From Spirochaetales bacterium (GTDB lineage: Bacteria; Spirochaetota; Spirochaetia; JAFGDJ01): a stretch of 36,799 nt of DNA. The stretch spans positions 1 to 36,799 of the forward strand of contig JAFGDJ010000230.1 in NCBI GenBank assembly GCA_016932135.1, given 5' to 3'. The position numbers and the translations under genes are program-made. The notes beneath the pieces are model-generated. The model made no database searches. It worked only from the letters and a program-made list of their open reading frames with translations, and was not told where the DNA came from. This document shows, in pieces, positions 26,412 to 35,044 of the stretch (position 1 is the first letter of the stretch; every line of letters begins with the position of its first letter).

Positions 26412-28916
26412 TCAGACCTTTTCGTGGGAGATTCGGGCGATCACTTCGTCCTGGAGCTCCTTTCCGATGGCGGTAAAGTACGCGTTATACCCGGTAACCC
26501 GTACCAGGAGGTGACGGTAGTCCGCCGGGTGCTGCTGGGCGTCTTTTAAAACCTCCGGGTCCAGCATGTTCACCTGCAGGGCGGTGCCGCCGTTTTCCGC
26601 GTACCCCCGAAGGAAGGCTTTGAACTTCTCCCGGTTCCCCGGTTTTTTAATCAGGGATGGGTTGAAACTCATGGTATGGCTGGCCCCGTTGGGCAGTAGG
26701 TTGAAGTAATCCAGGTAGTCACCCCCCACACCCCGGCCGCCCAGGGCCTTGCCCACCGAGTTGGCGTTGGCCGTAGGCCCGGCGGTATCGGCACCGTTGG
26801 ACGGACAAATGGCGTTGGAAAGAAATTGATCCTTCGGGCGGCCGTCGGGGCTGGCGGGAAGGATAAAACCGTCGGAGACCCAGTAATTCCATGAAAGCAT
26901 CCCCGGCCGAAACCTCCTCCCCGTGCAGGTGGTGTAGTTCCAAACCTCCTCCGCCCAGAGGGCCATCACCTTTGACGCCAGCGCGTCGGCCGTATCATCG
27001 TCCCGGCCGTACTTGGGGGCCTTGTTTTTCGCCCGGGCCTGCAGGGTTTCATAGCCTTGCCAGTTGTTCTTCAAAGCGTCGATGAGTTCTTCCAGGGTGC
27101 AGAAGGCGTTGTCGTAGACCAGGTACTTCACCGCCAGAAGAGAATCCACCGTGGTGGCAAAGGTAACCCCCTCCACGGTAACGAAGTTCAATTCAGGACC
27201 ACCCTCGGTGATATCCAGGGCTTTTTCAGCGCAGCCCCGTACCAGGGTCGACAGGTAGGGGGTGGGGTGGTAAGTCTTCCTGGTCTCCTCACCCCGGTCG
27301 TAGAGGCCGGTGATCTTTCTGATGATAAACCGGGTTTGAACCTCATAGGCCCTCCAGAAGTCCTCGAAACTCCGGAAGGCCTTCGGATCCCCGGTGGCCG
27401 GGCTTTCCCGGGTGCTTTTTTCGGTTATCCCGGTGATGGTGTCGGTAAAGGGAACGAGAGACTTCCCGTTTCCCAAGACCAATTCCACGGCTTTCAACAG
27501 GTTGAGGTTACAGTCCACGGTGCCGGAGCGGTCGTTTCCCACCATGGTGTTTTCCAGGCAGCCTACGGAGGCGTAGTCATGCACATTATCCGGATGAATG
27601 AAGGCTTCAACTCCGGCGGTTTTCGCTTCCCGGAGCATGCCTGCCATGGAGCGCTCGTCGAAGTTCAGGAGAAAGGGAGCCCCCTGGCTGGAGGAGATCA
27701 TTTCCACTACCTTGTCAAGAAGGTCGTCGGGGCTGTTCCGGTGGAGCCGCACATTGGGTTTCGGTTCGAGAATCGGCGACATCTCGTCGATGACCTCCAG
27801 GAACACCCAGGTCAGTTGATTGGTCATGTCTTTCCCGCCGGGGCCGAGGCCGGACAGGTTGAAGAGCTGGCCGAAACCGGCGGTGATGCCCTGGTTCCCC
27901 ACCTGGATCATGGAGTCGTAGGCCGTGTTAGCGTGGATCCAGAAGCACTTGAGAATTTCTTTTCCCTCTTCCCGGTCCATCCCTTCGGATATCGAGGCTT
28001 CCCAGTAGGGGAGAAGGTAGCGGTCGATGTTGCCGAAGGAGAGCCCGGCTCCTGGGTAGTTTTCATCCGCCATGACACACATATGGGTGAGCCAGAGGGA
28101 CTGTACGGCTTCGTGAAAGGTCCGGGCGCCGAACTCCGGTATCCGGGTGAGAATTTCCGCCAGATTTTCCAGCTCGGCCTTTCGTTTCCCGTCGCTTTCC
28201 TCTCCCGCCAACCGAAGAGCTTCTTCCCTGTAGCGGCCTGCTACCTCCACCGGCATGAGCGCGGCGATAATCATAGCTCTCAGCCTGCTTCCGGGCCTGC
28301 CGGCTTTTTCCTTCGGCGGAAGAGCGTCATATCGTGCCTGCAGATCCTTCAGTACCGCGGAAAAACCCTTTTCCAGGATGGCGGCGTAGTCGGGAATCAG
28401 GTGACCGCTGGTGGGGCCCACATTGCCGTACCCGTGGTTATGAAAGGCAATAGTCTCTTTCCGGAGGCCCTTTTTCCCGTAGAGCCGCCGGTTTCTCGCT
28501 TTCTGTTCCGCTTCGGTAAGGCAGGCGGAGGTATGCATGTTGAATCTTCCTCCGGCGATCAGGTCTCCGGGCAGGATTTCCTGGGGCAGGTAATTCACCA
28601 TGACTTCCCGGTTGAACCAGGCCCGGCGTTCGTGCAGGCTCATGTCCCAGAACCCTTGGGGGAGAGAGACCGTTTCGGCGATCTGGGCGAAGGAGGAGCA
28701 GAAGGTCTGGAAAAAGGCGTAGGTTTCCGGGACGATGTAATAAGACAGTTCATTGTACTGCATATCCCAGGGGGTGCCGGTGGTAAAGCTGATGTGCTGA
28801 TTGTTCCATGGTCGATCAACGCCTTTAAAATAGTAGTCCCGCAAGCGTCGAAGGCGGTCGGAAAGATTCGTCGGCTTTTTTAAGGTAGCCGTTTTCCCTT
28901 CATCCTGGTGATTCAT
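26412..28916 (-). CDS. Glycyl radical enzyme of the eliminase/dehydratase type, substrate unknown
   Basis: The 834-aa protein has the two hallmarks of glycyl radical enzymes. The thiyl cysteine is Cys453 with the general-base Glu455 (ASVGCLENTMVG), and the radical glycine is Gly809 (LVRVTGYNAYF) in the C-terminal loop. A single Cys-x-Glu, not the paired cysteines of pyruvate formate-lyase, places it with the dehydratase, C-N lyase and C-S lyase enzymes. The residue after the Glu is Asn, whereas several well-known members have Pro there. I cannot assign the substrate. The start (ATG 28916 or the adjacent 28919) follows AAGGAGG at 28922-28928; an open frame continues to 29126 but lies inside gntR. 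It should be oxygen-sensitive and cytoplasmic. Confidence 0.93.
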   Translation of the reverse strand: MNHQDEGKTATLKKPTNLSDRLRRLRDYYFKGVDRPWNNQHISFTTGTPWDMQYNELSYYIVPETYAFFQTFCSSFAQIAETVSLPQGFWDMSLHERRAWFNREVMVNYLPQEILPGDLIAGGRFNMHTSACLTEAEQKARNRRLYGKKGLRKETIAFHNHGYGNVGPTSGHLIPDYAAILEKGFSAVLKDLQARYDALPPKEKAGRPGSRLRAMIIAALMPVEVAGRYREEALRLAGEESDGKRKAELENLAEILTRIPEFGARTFHEAVQSLWLTHMCVMADENYPGAGLSFGNIDRYLLPYWEASISEGMDREEGKEILKCFWIHANTAYDSMIQVGNQGITAGFGQLFNLSGLGPGGKDMTNQLTWVFLEVIDEMSPILEPKPNVRLHRNSPDDLLDKVVEMISSSQGAPFLLNFDERSMAGMLREAKTAGVEAFIHPDNVHDYASVGCLENTMVGNDRSGTVDCNLNLLKAVELVLGNGKSLVPFTDTITGITEKSTRESPATGDPKAFRSFEDFWRAYEVQTRFIIRKITGLYDRGEETRKTYHPTPYLSTLVRGCAEKALDITEGGPELNFVTVEGVTFATTVDSLLAVKYLVYDNAFCTLEELIDALKNNWQGYETLQARAKNKAPKYGRDDDTADALASKVMALWAEEVWNYTTCTGRRFRPGMLSWNYWVSDGFILPASPDGRPKDQFLSNAICPSNGADTAGPTANANSVGKALGGRGVGGDYLDYFNLLPNGASHTMSFNPSLIKKPGNREKFKAFLRGYAENGGTALQVNMLDPEVLKDAQQHPADYRHLLVRVTGYNAYFTAIGKELQDEVIARISHEKV

Positions 28917-28933
28917 CATGTCCTCCTTTACCT

Positions 28934-29635
28934 TCAGGAAAAATCCAGGGATTGATAGATGCTGTCCCTGCCATATGCCAGGGTTTCCTTCATAATAGCC
29001 CCGGCGGCGGCGGAATCGGTCTGCTTGAAAGCTTCCAGCAGCCGGTCCCATTGGCTCAAGGCATGTTCCAGATGGCCGGGAACACGGTAAAATTCCCGGG
29101 CGTAGAAAAGATACACCGACCGGCAAGCGTTAAAGAGCAGCCTGAAGGCGATATTGTCCGTGCGATCGATGATAAGGGTGTGAAACTCGTAATCCTTTTT
29201 CGCCAGCTGTAGGGGGTCGGTGGTTCCGTCCTCCATGTTCCGGCGGTGAAGGCGCAAGACGGCTAAAAAGTCCTCCGAACTCCGCAGGGCTGCTCGTTCC
29301 GCCGCTCCGACTTCCAGGAGCTCGCGAAAGTCCAGCAGGGCTTTCAGGATAATCGGGTCTAAGGTTTCGTTATTATCCATCAGGTAGATCAAGAGTTCCA
29401 AAGAGGCCTCTTTGCCGTAGTCGGTCACATAGGTGCCGCTCTGGGGTTCCGTCCGCACCAGCCCCAGGGAAGCGATGTGCTTCATGGCTTCCCGCAAGAT
29501 GGAGCGGCTGACACAGAACTCTTCTGCCAGGACCCTTTCCGGAGGCAGGCGGTCTCCGGGCTTGTAGATGCCTTGAAGAATGGTCTTTTCTATCCGGAGA
29601 GCCGTAAGTTCCGATTTCTTCCTCTGGGAATTCAT
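28934..29635 (-). CDS. GntR-family transcriptional regulator (FadR subfamily)
   Basis: A 233-aa regulator. Residues of about 5-70 form the winged helix-turn-helix (PGDRLPPERVLAEEFCVSRS, ILREAMKHIASLGLV, QSGTYVTD). The rest is an all-helical FCD ligand-binding domain, with KDYEFHTLIIDRT carrying the Asp-x3-His pair often used for metal binding. I start at the ATG at 29635, not the TTG at 29650, because the longer frame would translate through the operator. AGGA in the centre of the operator may double as ribosome binding site. It ends 17 bases before the GRE start and probably controls the GRE operon together with itself. The inducer is not known. Confidence 0.9.
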   Translation of the reverse strand: MNSQRKKSELTALRIEKTILQGIYKPGDRLPPERVLAEEFCVSRSILREAMKHIASLGLVRTEPQSGTYVTDYGKEASLELLIYLMDNNETLDPIILKALLDFRELLEVGAAERAALRSSEDFLAVLRLHRRNMEDGTTDPLQLAKKDYEFHTLIIDRTDNIAFRLLFNACRSVYLFYAREFYRVPGHLEHALSQWDRLLEAFKQTDSAAAGAIMKETLAYGRDSIYQSLDFS

Positions 29636-29652
29636 TATTGGTCCTACCAATT
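29636..29652. promoter_or_regulatory. GntR/FadR-type operator, copy 2 (autoregulation)
   Basis: TATTGGT-CCT-ACCAATT directly precedes the gntR ATG. It is the reverse complement of copy 1 at 24163-24179 except for one outer base. It covers the expected transcription start and the AGGA that could serve as ribosome binding site, so binding should repress gntR and the following GRE operon. Confidence 0.75.
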
Positions 29653-29654
29653 AA

Positions 29655-29683
29655 AGGATATCATGGATTTTATCCGGCTGCAA
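29655..29683 (-). promoter_or_regulatory. Promoter of the gntR-GRE operon
   Basis: On the minus strand TTGCAG (29683-29678) and TATCCT (29660-29655) are separated by exactly 17 bases. The expected start of transcription falls inside the operator at 29636-29652. Confidence 0.5.
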
Positions 29684-29780
29684 GAGTAAAAACTGCCAAT
29701 TTGCATTTTCCTCGAGAGTATTTTAAGCTTAGGTATGGAAAAGCAGAAATCTTCGCGTTGCCCCAGGGAAGATTCTCAGG

Positions 29781-31514
29781 ATGGATAAAGGAAAAAAGAT
29801 CCGGCAATATCGTTCCAGTCTTATGGGACAAATCAGTCGTTTGTCCCTGATCATATCGACCAGTATCATAATCATCATACAGCTTTCGTCCATTTTAATT
29901 ATATCCATGTTTACCGTCTCTAATCTGCGAACGAGAGCCGCGGAAACTGCAGACCAGATAGCCACGATTCTGATCGAACCCTTGTATAATGTGGATGATG
30001 GACAGACCTTACGAATTGTCCAGGCGCTTCTTTCATCGGGAGAAATTTCCGGCCTGTTTCTCACGTCCAGCGCCACCGGTGTTCTGGTGGATGAAAAACC
30101 TGAACGGGTTTCACCCTGGCTGGAGAGCCAGGAGAGGGATATTTACCACCAAGACCTTTACCTGGGGACTATACGAATTTATTACAGTGACGAGGCGCTG
30201 ATAGACATCACCCGGGGAGTCTTTTTTATCCTCCTCCTGGTGGTCCTGGCGGTTATCGCGGCGAATGTACTGATCACCCAATCCATGGTTGAGAAACGGG
30301 TTCAAAGGGTGTTCCAGTTCATCATCCAGGGTATCCAGGAAATAGCTTCGGGCAAGTACGATGTGGTTCTGCCGGATTCAGGGTATGACGATATGGATGC
30401 CTTTATCGGAGTCATCAACGACATGTCCTATCGGATCAGGCTGAAAAACGACGAGCTTTTCCAGATCAATCAAAGCCTGGAAGACCGGGTGGCCGAACGC
30501 ACAGAAGAACTGGAATCGGCTCTGCGGGAGCAGCAGCTCTTACAGGAGCGGCTGGTGGAATCGGGGAAACTTGCCGTCCTGGGGCAGCTTTCCGCAGGCA
30601 TCGCCCATGAACTCAACACTCCCTTGGGAGCCATCCAATCATCTTCCCGGTTGCTGAATTATTTCTTTCACGAAACCCTTCCCGAGCTGTCTACCTTGAC
30701 CCGCCTTCTTGATTCAGCCGGATATGAGCTGCTGGAAACCCTGATATTGCAAGGGGTTCGTAGTCAATGCGATTTATTCGGTATCCTGCCCGATCGAGCC
30801 GTTGTACGACGGGTGGCGGAAGAGCTGGAAAACCTGGGAATAAAGGACCCTGTCGACCTGGCGGAAAGGATGGTAGAAGCGGGGTTGGTCAGAGACCTGT
30901 CCAAGATACTCCCCCGGTTGGGAACGGGTAAGGATACGGATATTCTGAGGATCGCCTGTGATGCGGTTATGGCCCAGCGTATGCTGGAGGTGATCGAGGA
31001 GTCTTCCCGGAAAGCAGCCCAGGTTATTTCGGCCCTGCGATCCTACCTGTCGCCGCAGGCTGAAAAGGAAGACGAACCGGTGGACCTGTCGGACAATATA
31101 CGCCATGTGCTGACCCTGATGCATAATCTGCTGAAACACGGGATTGAGGTCCGTACCGAATTATCCCCGGTTTATGTGCTGGGTTCGGCGGATAAACTAT
31201 CCCAGGTCTGGATCAATCTTATCAGAAATGCCGTGCAGGCCATGGAATACCAGGGTACCCTGGATATCCGGGTTTTGAAAGAAAATGGTTATGCCCGGGT
31301 GGAGATCGTCGATTCTGGTCCCGGTATACCGGGGGATCTGCTGGATAAGGTTTTTGATCCCTTTTTTACCACCAAAGAAGCGGGGGACGGCCTTGGCCTG
31401 GGGCTGGATATTTCAAAAAAAATTATCGAATCCCATCGGGGTAGCCTGGAGATCCGTTCCCGCCCCGGCAGAACGGAGTGTATTGTCCGGCTTCCCACCG
31501 GGAAAATACCTTGA
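29781..31514 (+). CDS. Membrane sensor histidine kinase with inserted segment in the dimerisation domain
   Basis: A 577-aa sensor kinase. Two membrane helices (about residues 22-44 and 146-167) enclose a periplasmic sensing domain. A HAMP-like segment and a coiled coil (about 168-262) lead to the H box with His276 ([13 protein letters not shown]). Between this and the second helix of the dimerisation domain ([16 protein letters not shown], about 408-423) there are about 100 additional residues. The ATPase domain has the N box ([10 protein letters not shown]), [16 protein letters not shown] and [14 protein letters not shown]. The ribosome binding site is weak. The response-regulator gene follows 4 bases after its stop. 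Confidence 0.9.
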   Translation: MDKGKKIRQYRSSLMGQISRLSLIISTSIIIIIQLSSILIISMFTVSNLRTRAAETADQIATILIEPLYNVDDGQTLRIVQALLSSGEISGLFLTSSATGVLVDEKPERVSPWLESQERDIYHQDLYLGTIRIYYSDEALIDITRGVFFILLLVVLAVIAANVLITQSMVEKRVQRVFQFIIQGIQEIASGKYDVVLPDSGYDDMDAFIGVINDMSYRIRLKNDELFQINQSLEDRVAERTEELESALREQQLLQERLVESGKLAVLGQLSAGIAHELNTPLGAIQSSSRLLNYFFHETLPELSTLTRLLDSAGYELLETLILQGVRSQCDLFGILPDRAVVRRVAEELENLGIKDPVDLAERMVEAGLVRDLSKILPRLGTGKDTDILRIACDAVMAQRMLEVIEESSRKAAQVISALRSYLSPQAEKEDEPVDLSDNIRHVLTLMHNLLKHGIEVRTELSPVYVLGSADKLSQVWINLIRNAVQAMEYQGTLDIRVLKENGYARVEIVDSGPGIPGDLLDKVFDPFFTTKEAGDGLGLGLDISKKIIESHRGSLEIRSRPGRTECIVRLPTGKIP

Positions 31515-31518
31515 CAGA

Positions 31519-31956
31519 ATGAAGGTATTCCATAACACTACGACCATGGGACAAGTGGATAGGCAAAAACAGGCGATTCTTTGTGTGGATGACGAGGTCA
31601 TTATTCTTTTATCACTGGTGCAGGAACTGAAGCGATCTTTCGGCAGTCGTTTTGTCTATGAGCGGGCCTTAAACGCCGCGAAGGCCCTGGAGGTTATTGA
31701 AATCCTGGCGAAAGAGGACGTGAAGGTCATTTTTATCATTTCCGATTGGCTCATGCCGGGAATGAAGGGGGATGAGTTTCTCGAACTGGTGCATGAGAAG
31801 TATCCCGATATTCATACCATTATGATTACCGGACAGGCGGATCAGGCGGCCATCGACCGGGTGAAACAGAACGCCTCGGTTTTGGCGGTGTTCACAAAAC
31901 CCTGGAATAATGAAGACCTGATACGGATTATAGCCAGTTACGCTGAGTTATCATAA
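31519..31956 (+). CDS. Single-domain response regulator
   Basis: A 145-aa stand-alone receiver. The acidic pair D24-D25 (LCVDDEV), the phospho-acceptor Asp76 ([10 protein letters not shown] region), Thr104 (MITGQ) and Lys127 (FTKPW) form a complete active site. There is no output domain, so it must act through protein contacts or as a phosphate relay. The TKPWNNEDL ending resembles receivers of RpfG/HD-GYP-type systems, but no such domain follows. The reading frame extends upstream into the kinase gene; I start at the ATG at 31519, and 31546 is an alternative. Its neighbour kinase is the likely partner. Confidence 0.88.
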   Translation: MKVFHNTTTMGQVDRQKQAILCVDDEVIILLSLVQELKRSFGSRFVYERALNAAKALEVIEILAKEDVKVIFIISDWLMPGMKGDEFLELVHEKYPDIHTIMITGQADQAAIDRVKQNASVLAVFTKPWNNEDLIRIIASYAELS

Positions 31957-31965
31957 TCGGAAAGT

Positions 31966-32745
31966 TCAGGGTTCCTGGAAATACCCTTCGGCGATGGAAT
32001 CAAAAACACCATCTGCCTGTCCCTGCCTGTTTATGCTGTCATACTGCTCCCTCAGCTGATCGCCCTCCGGCGTTTTCCGGAAAATGCTGTAGACATTCAC
32101 CTTCTCCACCGGCAGCATGAGAATACGTACCCGATCCGTCAAGCCCCGGTCTTTGAGGTAATACATCAGGGACAGGTAGTTGATATCCAGGGCGGCGTCC
32201 AATCGTCCGGCGAAGAGCTTATTTAAATTCAGCTTTCGGTAATCTTCCGAAGCTACCAATTCCAGGCTGATCCGGGGATGTTGCAGGAGAGGGGGGACAT
32301 AGCCTCCCTCGAGAAACCCGATTCTCATATCAAACAAATCTTCCGATTGGGTAACCTCCCGCAGAGGACTGTCGGGTGAAAGAATGAGGCAGCTGGTAAT
32401 TTCCGTTAAAGGTGTTTCAGGGTAGAGAAACCGTTCTTCCCTGGAGGGTATCCGGGTAAATAAGGGCGCCACATCCACCTCTCCCATTTCAAGCATCCTT
32501 TCAACCCGGTTTACGGGAAAAAGCCCGACCACCTCCAGTTCATACCCCATCCTCGGGGCTATATACTCTCTCCAGTAATCCACGGTGATGCCTCCCGGTT
32601 CGCCGGTGACAGGATTTTCCATCATATAGGGTTCCAGCAGGAATATGGCCAAGCGAAGGGTTTTGGTTTCATCGGCCGAAAGGGTATTGCCCAGGCAAAA
32701 AAGAAATGCCAATAGAAGAAATCCGGAAAGCAAGGGTGTCTTCAT
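31966..32745 (-). CDS. Periplasmic solute-binding protein, family 3
   Basis: A 259-aa secreted protein with a signal peptide (about residues 1-24, ending LGNTLSADE). The mature part resembles family 3 amino-acid-type binding proteins: LRLAIFLLEPYM near the start, GGITVDYWREYIAPRMGYEL, GEVDVAPLFTRIPSREERF and DLFDMRIGFLEGGYV. No permease or ATPase genes are next to it. The binding protein may therefore serve as a sensor for the nearby histidine kinase, or a transporter encoded elsewhere. It is convergent with the response regulator, with only 9 bases between stops. Confidence 0.85.
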   Translation of the reverse strand: MKTPLLSGFLLLAFLFCLGNTLSADETKTLRLAIFLLEPYMMENPVTGEPGGITVDYWREYIAPRMGYELEVVGLFPVNRVERMLEMGEVDVAPLFTRIPSREERFLYPETPLTEITSCLILSPDSPLREVTQSEDLFDMRIGFLEGGYVPPLLQHPRISLELVASEDYRKLNLNKLFAGRLDAALDINYLSLMYYLKDRGLTDRVRILMLPVEKVNVYSIFRKTPEGDQLREQYDSINRQGQADGVFDSIAEGYFQEP

Positions 32746-32795
32746 ACTCTTATTGTAGGAATTTTAGTGAAAGAATGCCAGAGACAGCCTTGGAT

Positions 32796-32990
32796 TTATT
32801 CCTTTCCCCGGCGGGCTCCGGCATCCGTTTTGTCTTCCTTTCTTCGGTGCCGCACGCTTTGGGTTAAAAGAAATTCTATCTGACCGTTAATGGAACGAAA
32901 GTCTTCCTCGGCCCAGGCGGCCAGTTCCCGCCAGAGGGTAGGGGACAATCGGAGGAGTACCTGTTTTTTATTCTTCCCCTGGTCTTCCAT
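32796..32990 (-). CDS. Small ribbon-helix-helix (Arc-like) protein
   Basis: A 64-aa protein with the short strand KKQVLLRLSPTLWREL followed by two helices (AAWAEEDFRSINGQIEFLLTQSV), the pattern of Arc/CopG-type DNA-binding proteins. The C-terminus is strongly basic. It begins 24 bases after the SPFH gene on the same strand and is probably in one operon with it. A likely role is control of that operon, whose promoter carries three GATAT repeats one helical turn apart. This link is inferred from position. Confidence 0.75.
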   Translation of the reverse strand: MEDQGKNKKQVLLRLSPTLWRELAAWAEEDFRSINGQIEFLLTQSVRHRRKEDKTDAGARRGKE

Positions 32991-33014
32991 CTACGGCCTT
33001 GCTTCTTAAACCCT

Positions 33015-34043
33015 TTAGTAGATCGAACCCGAATTGACCACCGGCTGGGGGTCCTTATTTCCGCAGAGAACCACCAGGAGGTTGCTCACCATGGCAGCCT
33101 TCCGTTCCTCATCCAGGTCCACGACATTATTGCTGCTGAGTTTATCCAGGGCCATTTCCACCATTCCTACGGCTCCTTCCACAATCATCTGCCGGGCGGC
33201 GATAATGGCCGAGGCCTGCTGGCGCTGCAGCATGGCGGCGGCAATTTCCGGAGCGTAGGATAGGTGGGTTATCCGGGCTTCCACAATTTCGATGCCGGCG
33301 ATATCCGCTTTTTCCTGGATCTCTTTCTTCAGCCGCAGAGCCACCTCCTGGCTGCTGCCCCGCAGGGACTTTTCTTCTTCCTCGTCGCTGGAATCGTAGG
33401 GAAAAAGACGGACTATGTTTCGCAGGGCCGAGTCACACTGAATGGAGAGGTACTCGGTATAGTTGTCCACGTTGAAAACAGCCTTTACCGTGTTCACTAC
33501 CTTCCAGATCACCACGATGCCGATGATAATGGGGTTACCCAGAGCGTCGTTGATCTTCTGCCTTTCGTTATTCAACGTCATGGCTTTCAGGGATATCTTT
33601 TTTTTCGGGAAAGCGGCGGTTTGTCCGGAAGTTTTTGAACTGCCGGTTTTTTCCGCCGGAACCGCGGGAAGGACCTCGGCAGAGGAGGATGGAGCCACGG
33701 CGGAAACAAAGGGGTTGACGAAATAAAACCCTTCCCCTTTCAGGGTGCCGTGGTATTTCCCGAAAAGGGTGAGCACCATGGCTTCGTTTGGTTTGAGAAT
33801 TTTCAAGCCGGCAAGCAGCACAGGAAAGATGACAAACAAATACAGGGGAGAAGCAATAAACCCGGTGATAACCAACCAGGAGCTACCGTTTTTTTCAGTC
33901 TCGATAATACAGAGAATGAATCCAGCCACAGACCCCGCCAAAAGAAGAAGATTCAGAAGAAGCATAAACATGCCGCCGGTGTGCCGGGGTACATGTTCTT
34001 CCAAAGGGGGGCGACTTTTCAAAGGATCGTTGTTTGCAGCCAT
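33015..34043 (-). CDS. SPFH/band-7 domain membrane protein
   Basis: A 342-aa membrane scaffold protein. Two membrane helices (about residues 26-47 and 55-80) precede the SPFH domain. The domain is visible in [20 protein letters not shown], a Ser/Ala/Lys-rich insert (about 113-150), [35 protein letters not shown] and [20 protein letters not shown] helical region rich in Ala and Gln ([20 protein letters not shown]) follows, as in the flotillin-like family. SPFH proteins form oligomeric membrane assemblies; a specific role here is not known. AAGGA before the ATG is the ribosome binding site. Confidence 0.9.
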   Translation of the reverse strand: MAANNDPLKSRPPLEEHVPRHTGGMFMLLLNLLLLAGSVAGFILCIIETEKNGSSWLVITGFIASPLYLFVIFPVLLAGLKILKPNEAMVLTLFGKYHGTLKGEGFYFVNPFVSAVAPSSSAEVLPAVPAEKTGSSKTSGQTAAFPKKKISLKAMTLNNERQKINDALGNPIIIGIVVIWKVVNTVKAVFNVDNYTEYLSIQCDSALRNIVRLFPYDSSDEEEEKSLRGSSQEVALRLKKEIQEKADIAGIEIVEARITHLSYAPEIAAAMLQRQQASAIIAARQMIVEGAVGMVEMALDKLSSNNVVDLDEERKAAMVSNLLVVLCGNKDPQPVVNSGSIY

Positions 34044-34070
34044 CGGATTTCCTTTTTTGGATTAAAAATA

Positions 34071-34098
34071 GATATCAAAATGATATCATAAAGATATT
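34071..34098. repeat. Three GATAT repeats at 11-bp spacing
   Basis: GATATC at 34071 and 34082 and GATATT at 34093 begin exactly 11 bases apart, placing them on one face of the helix. The third copy overlaps the -10 box of the SPFH promoter, and the first two cover the expected transcription start. This is a typical operator layout for a small ribbon-helix-helix repressor. Confidence 0.65.
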
Positions 34099-34122
34099 AC
34101 ATTAGTTCTTTCTGGGTGTCAA
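34094..34122 (-). promoter_or_regulatory. Promoter of the SPFH-RHH operon
   Basis: On the minus strand a consensus TTGACA (34122-34117) is followed after exactly 17 bases by TAATAT (34099-34094). It faces the SPFH gene, whose start is about 50 bases downstream. Confidence 0.65.
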
Positions 34123-34157
34123 GAAGAAAAAAAAGAGTAAAAATGTTAAAAAATCAG

Positions 34158-34186
34158 TTGAAATATTATAAAAAAACCTTCATACT
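34158..34186 (+). promoter_or_regulatory. Possible promoter of the DeoR gene
   Basis: TTGAAA (34158-34163) and CATACT (34181-34186) are 17 bases apart. A small hairpin, GGCTT-TAG-AAGCC (34202-34214), lies in the leader between this site and the ATG at 34235. Match quality is moderate. Confidence 0.35.
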
Positions 34187-34234
34187 TTCACATATTGGGA
34201 CGGCTTTAGAAGCCTGTCTTTTGAGGTTTGCAGG

Positions 34235-35011
34235 ATGACGAAACAAGAAGATCGGATTCAACGGGTAATGACAATTCTACGCCAGGAAGGATCTGCGGCG
34301 GTGCAGGACCTGGCCAGGAGAATCGGTGTATCCCATATGACCATACGAAGGGATCTGACCGTTCTTGAGGCAAAAGGAACTGTACGGTTGTTTTACGGCA
34401 GTGTCGCCCTGGAAAAAAAGGGGACCGACGGAGAACCTTTGTACCGTTTGGATAAAGCCGAAGAAGAAAACCGCGAACTGAAGGAACGGATCGCCGATTA
34501 CTGCGCGAAGATGATCCGTGACGGGGATGTTCTCTATTTTGACGCGGGAACAACCACGGAAATGATCGTTTCAAGGCTTCCTTCGGATGTGCATATCACC
34601 GTGGTATGTTCCAGCATAAACACTCTCAACATGGTCGCTCCCATGAAAAATGTCCGGGTCATTATAACGGGCGGCGTGTACCATGAAACCTCCGGGGTGT
34701 TTGAGTCCGCGGAGGGGATAGACCTCTTGAAAAAGACCAGAACCAACCTGGCTTTTATATCCGCCGGAGGAATACGGGCCGATCTGGGCGTCACCTGTTC
34801 GAATTTATTTGAGGTTCCCCTGAAGCAGGTGGCCTTGGAATCGAGTCTAAAGAGCGTTCTGGTGGCCGATTCCTCGAAATTCGGACGGATCAACAGTGTC
34901 TTTTTTGCTGAGGCTTCGGATTTTGACATCATCGTCACGGACAATGAGTTGCCGGAAGAGATAGAACAAGAATTTACGGAACGGGACATTCATATAACCA
35001 GGGTGTCGTAA
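34235..35011 (+). CDS. DeoR-family transcriptional regulator
   Basis: A 258-aa regulator of sugar catabolism type. The N-terminal helix-turn-helix (about residues 6-57) contains GSAAVQDLARRIGVSHMTIR, followed by RDLTVLEAKG. The C-terminal domain carries the sugar-phosphate-binding motifs YFDAGTTTEMIV and ITGGVYHE, as well as LAFISAGGIRADLGVTCSNL. The ligand is probably a phosphorylated sugar or related metabolite. It is divergent from the SPFH operon and lies 33 bases before the SDR gene, with which it probably forms an operon that also includes the downstream LsrF-like gene. Confidence 0.92.
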   Translation: MTKQEDRIQRVMTILRQEGSAAVQDLARRIGVSHMTIRRDLTVLEAKGTVRLFYGSVALEKKGTDGEPLYRLDKAEEENRELKERIADYCAKMIRDGDVLYFDAGTTTEMIVSRLPSDVHITVVCSSINTLNMVAPMKNVRVIITGGVYHETSGVFESAEGIDLLKKTRTNLAFISAGGIRADLGVTCSNLFEVPLKQVALESSLKSVLVADSSKFGRINSVFFAEASDFDIIVTDNELPEEIEQEFTERDIHITRVS

Positions 35012-35044
35012 ATTGAACCGGCTATTTTGCTAGGAGGATGGACA

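Noticed and set aside
27057-28883. A 608-codon open frame on the + strand opposite the glycyl radical enzyme
   Set aside because: It is a long shadow frame caused by GC-biased codons. It has no recognisable domain, and the opposite frame has complete GRE motifs and a good ribosome binding site.
28920-29126. N-terminal extension of the glycyl radical enzyme by 70 residues
   Set aside because: The extension lies inside the gntR coding region and is unlike GRE N-termini; AAGGAGG at 28922-28928 points to the start at 28916/28919.
29636-29650. TTG start for gntR five codons upstream
   Set aside because: It would translate through the operator palindrome and has no ribosome binding site; the ATG at 29635 fits better.
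31285-31518. Upstream extension of the response regulator
   Set aside because: It overlaps the kinase ATPase domain in another frame, and the receiver fold starts only at about 31570.
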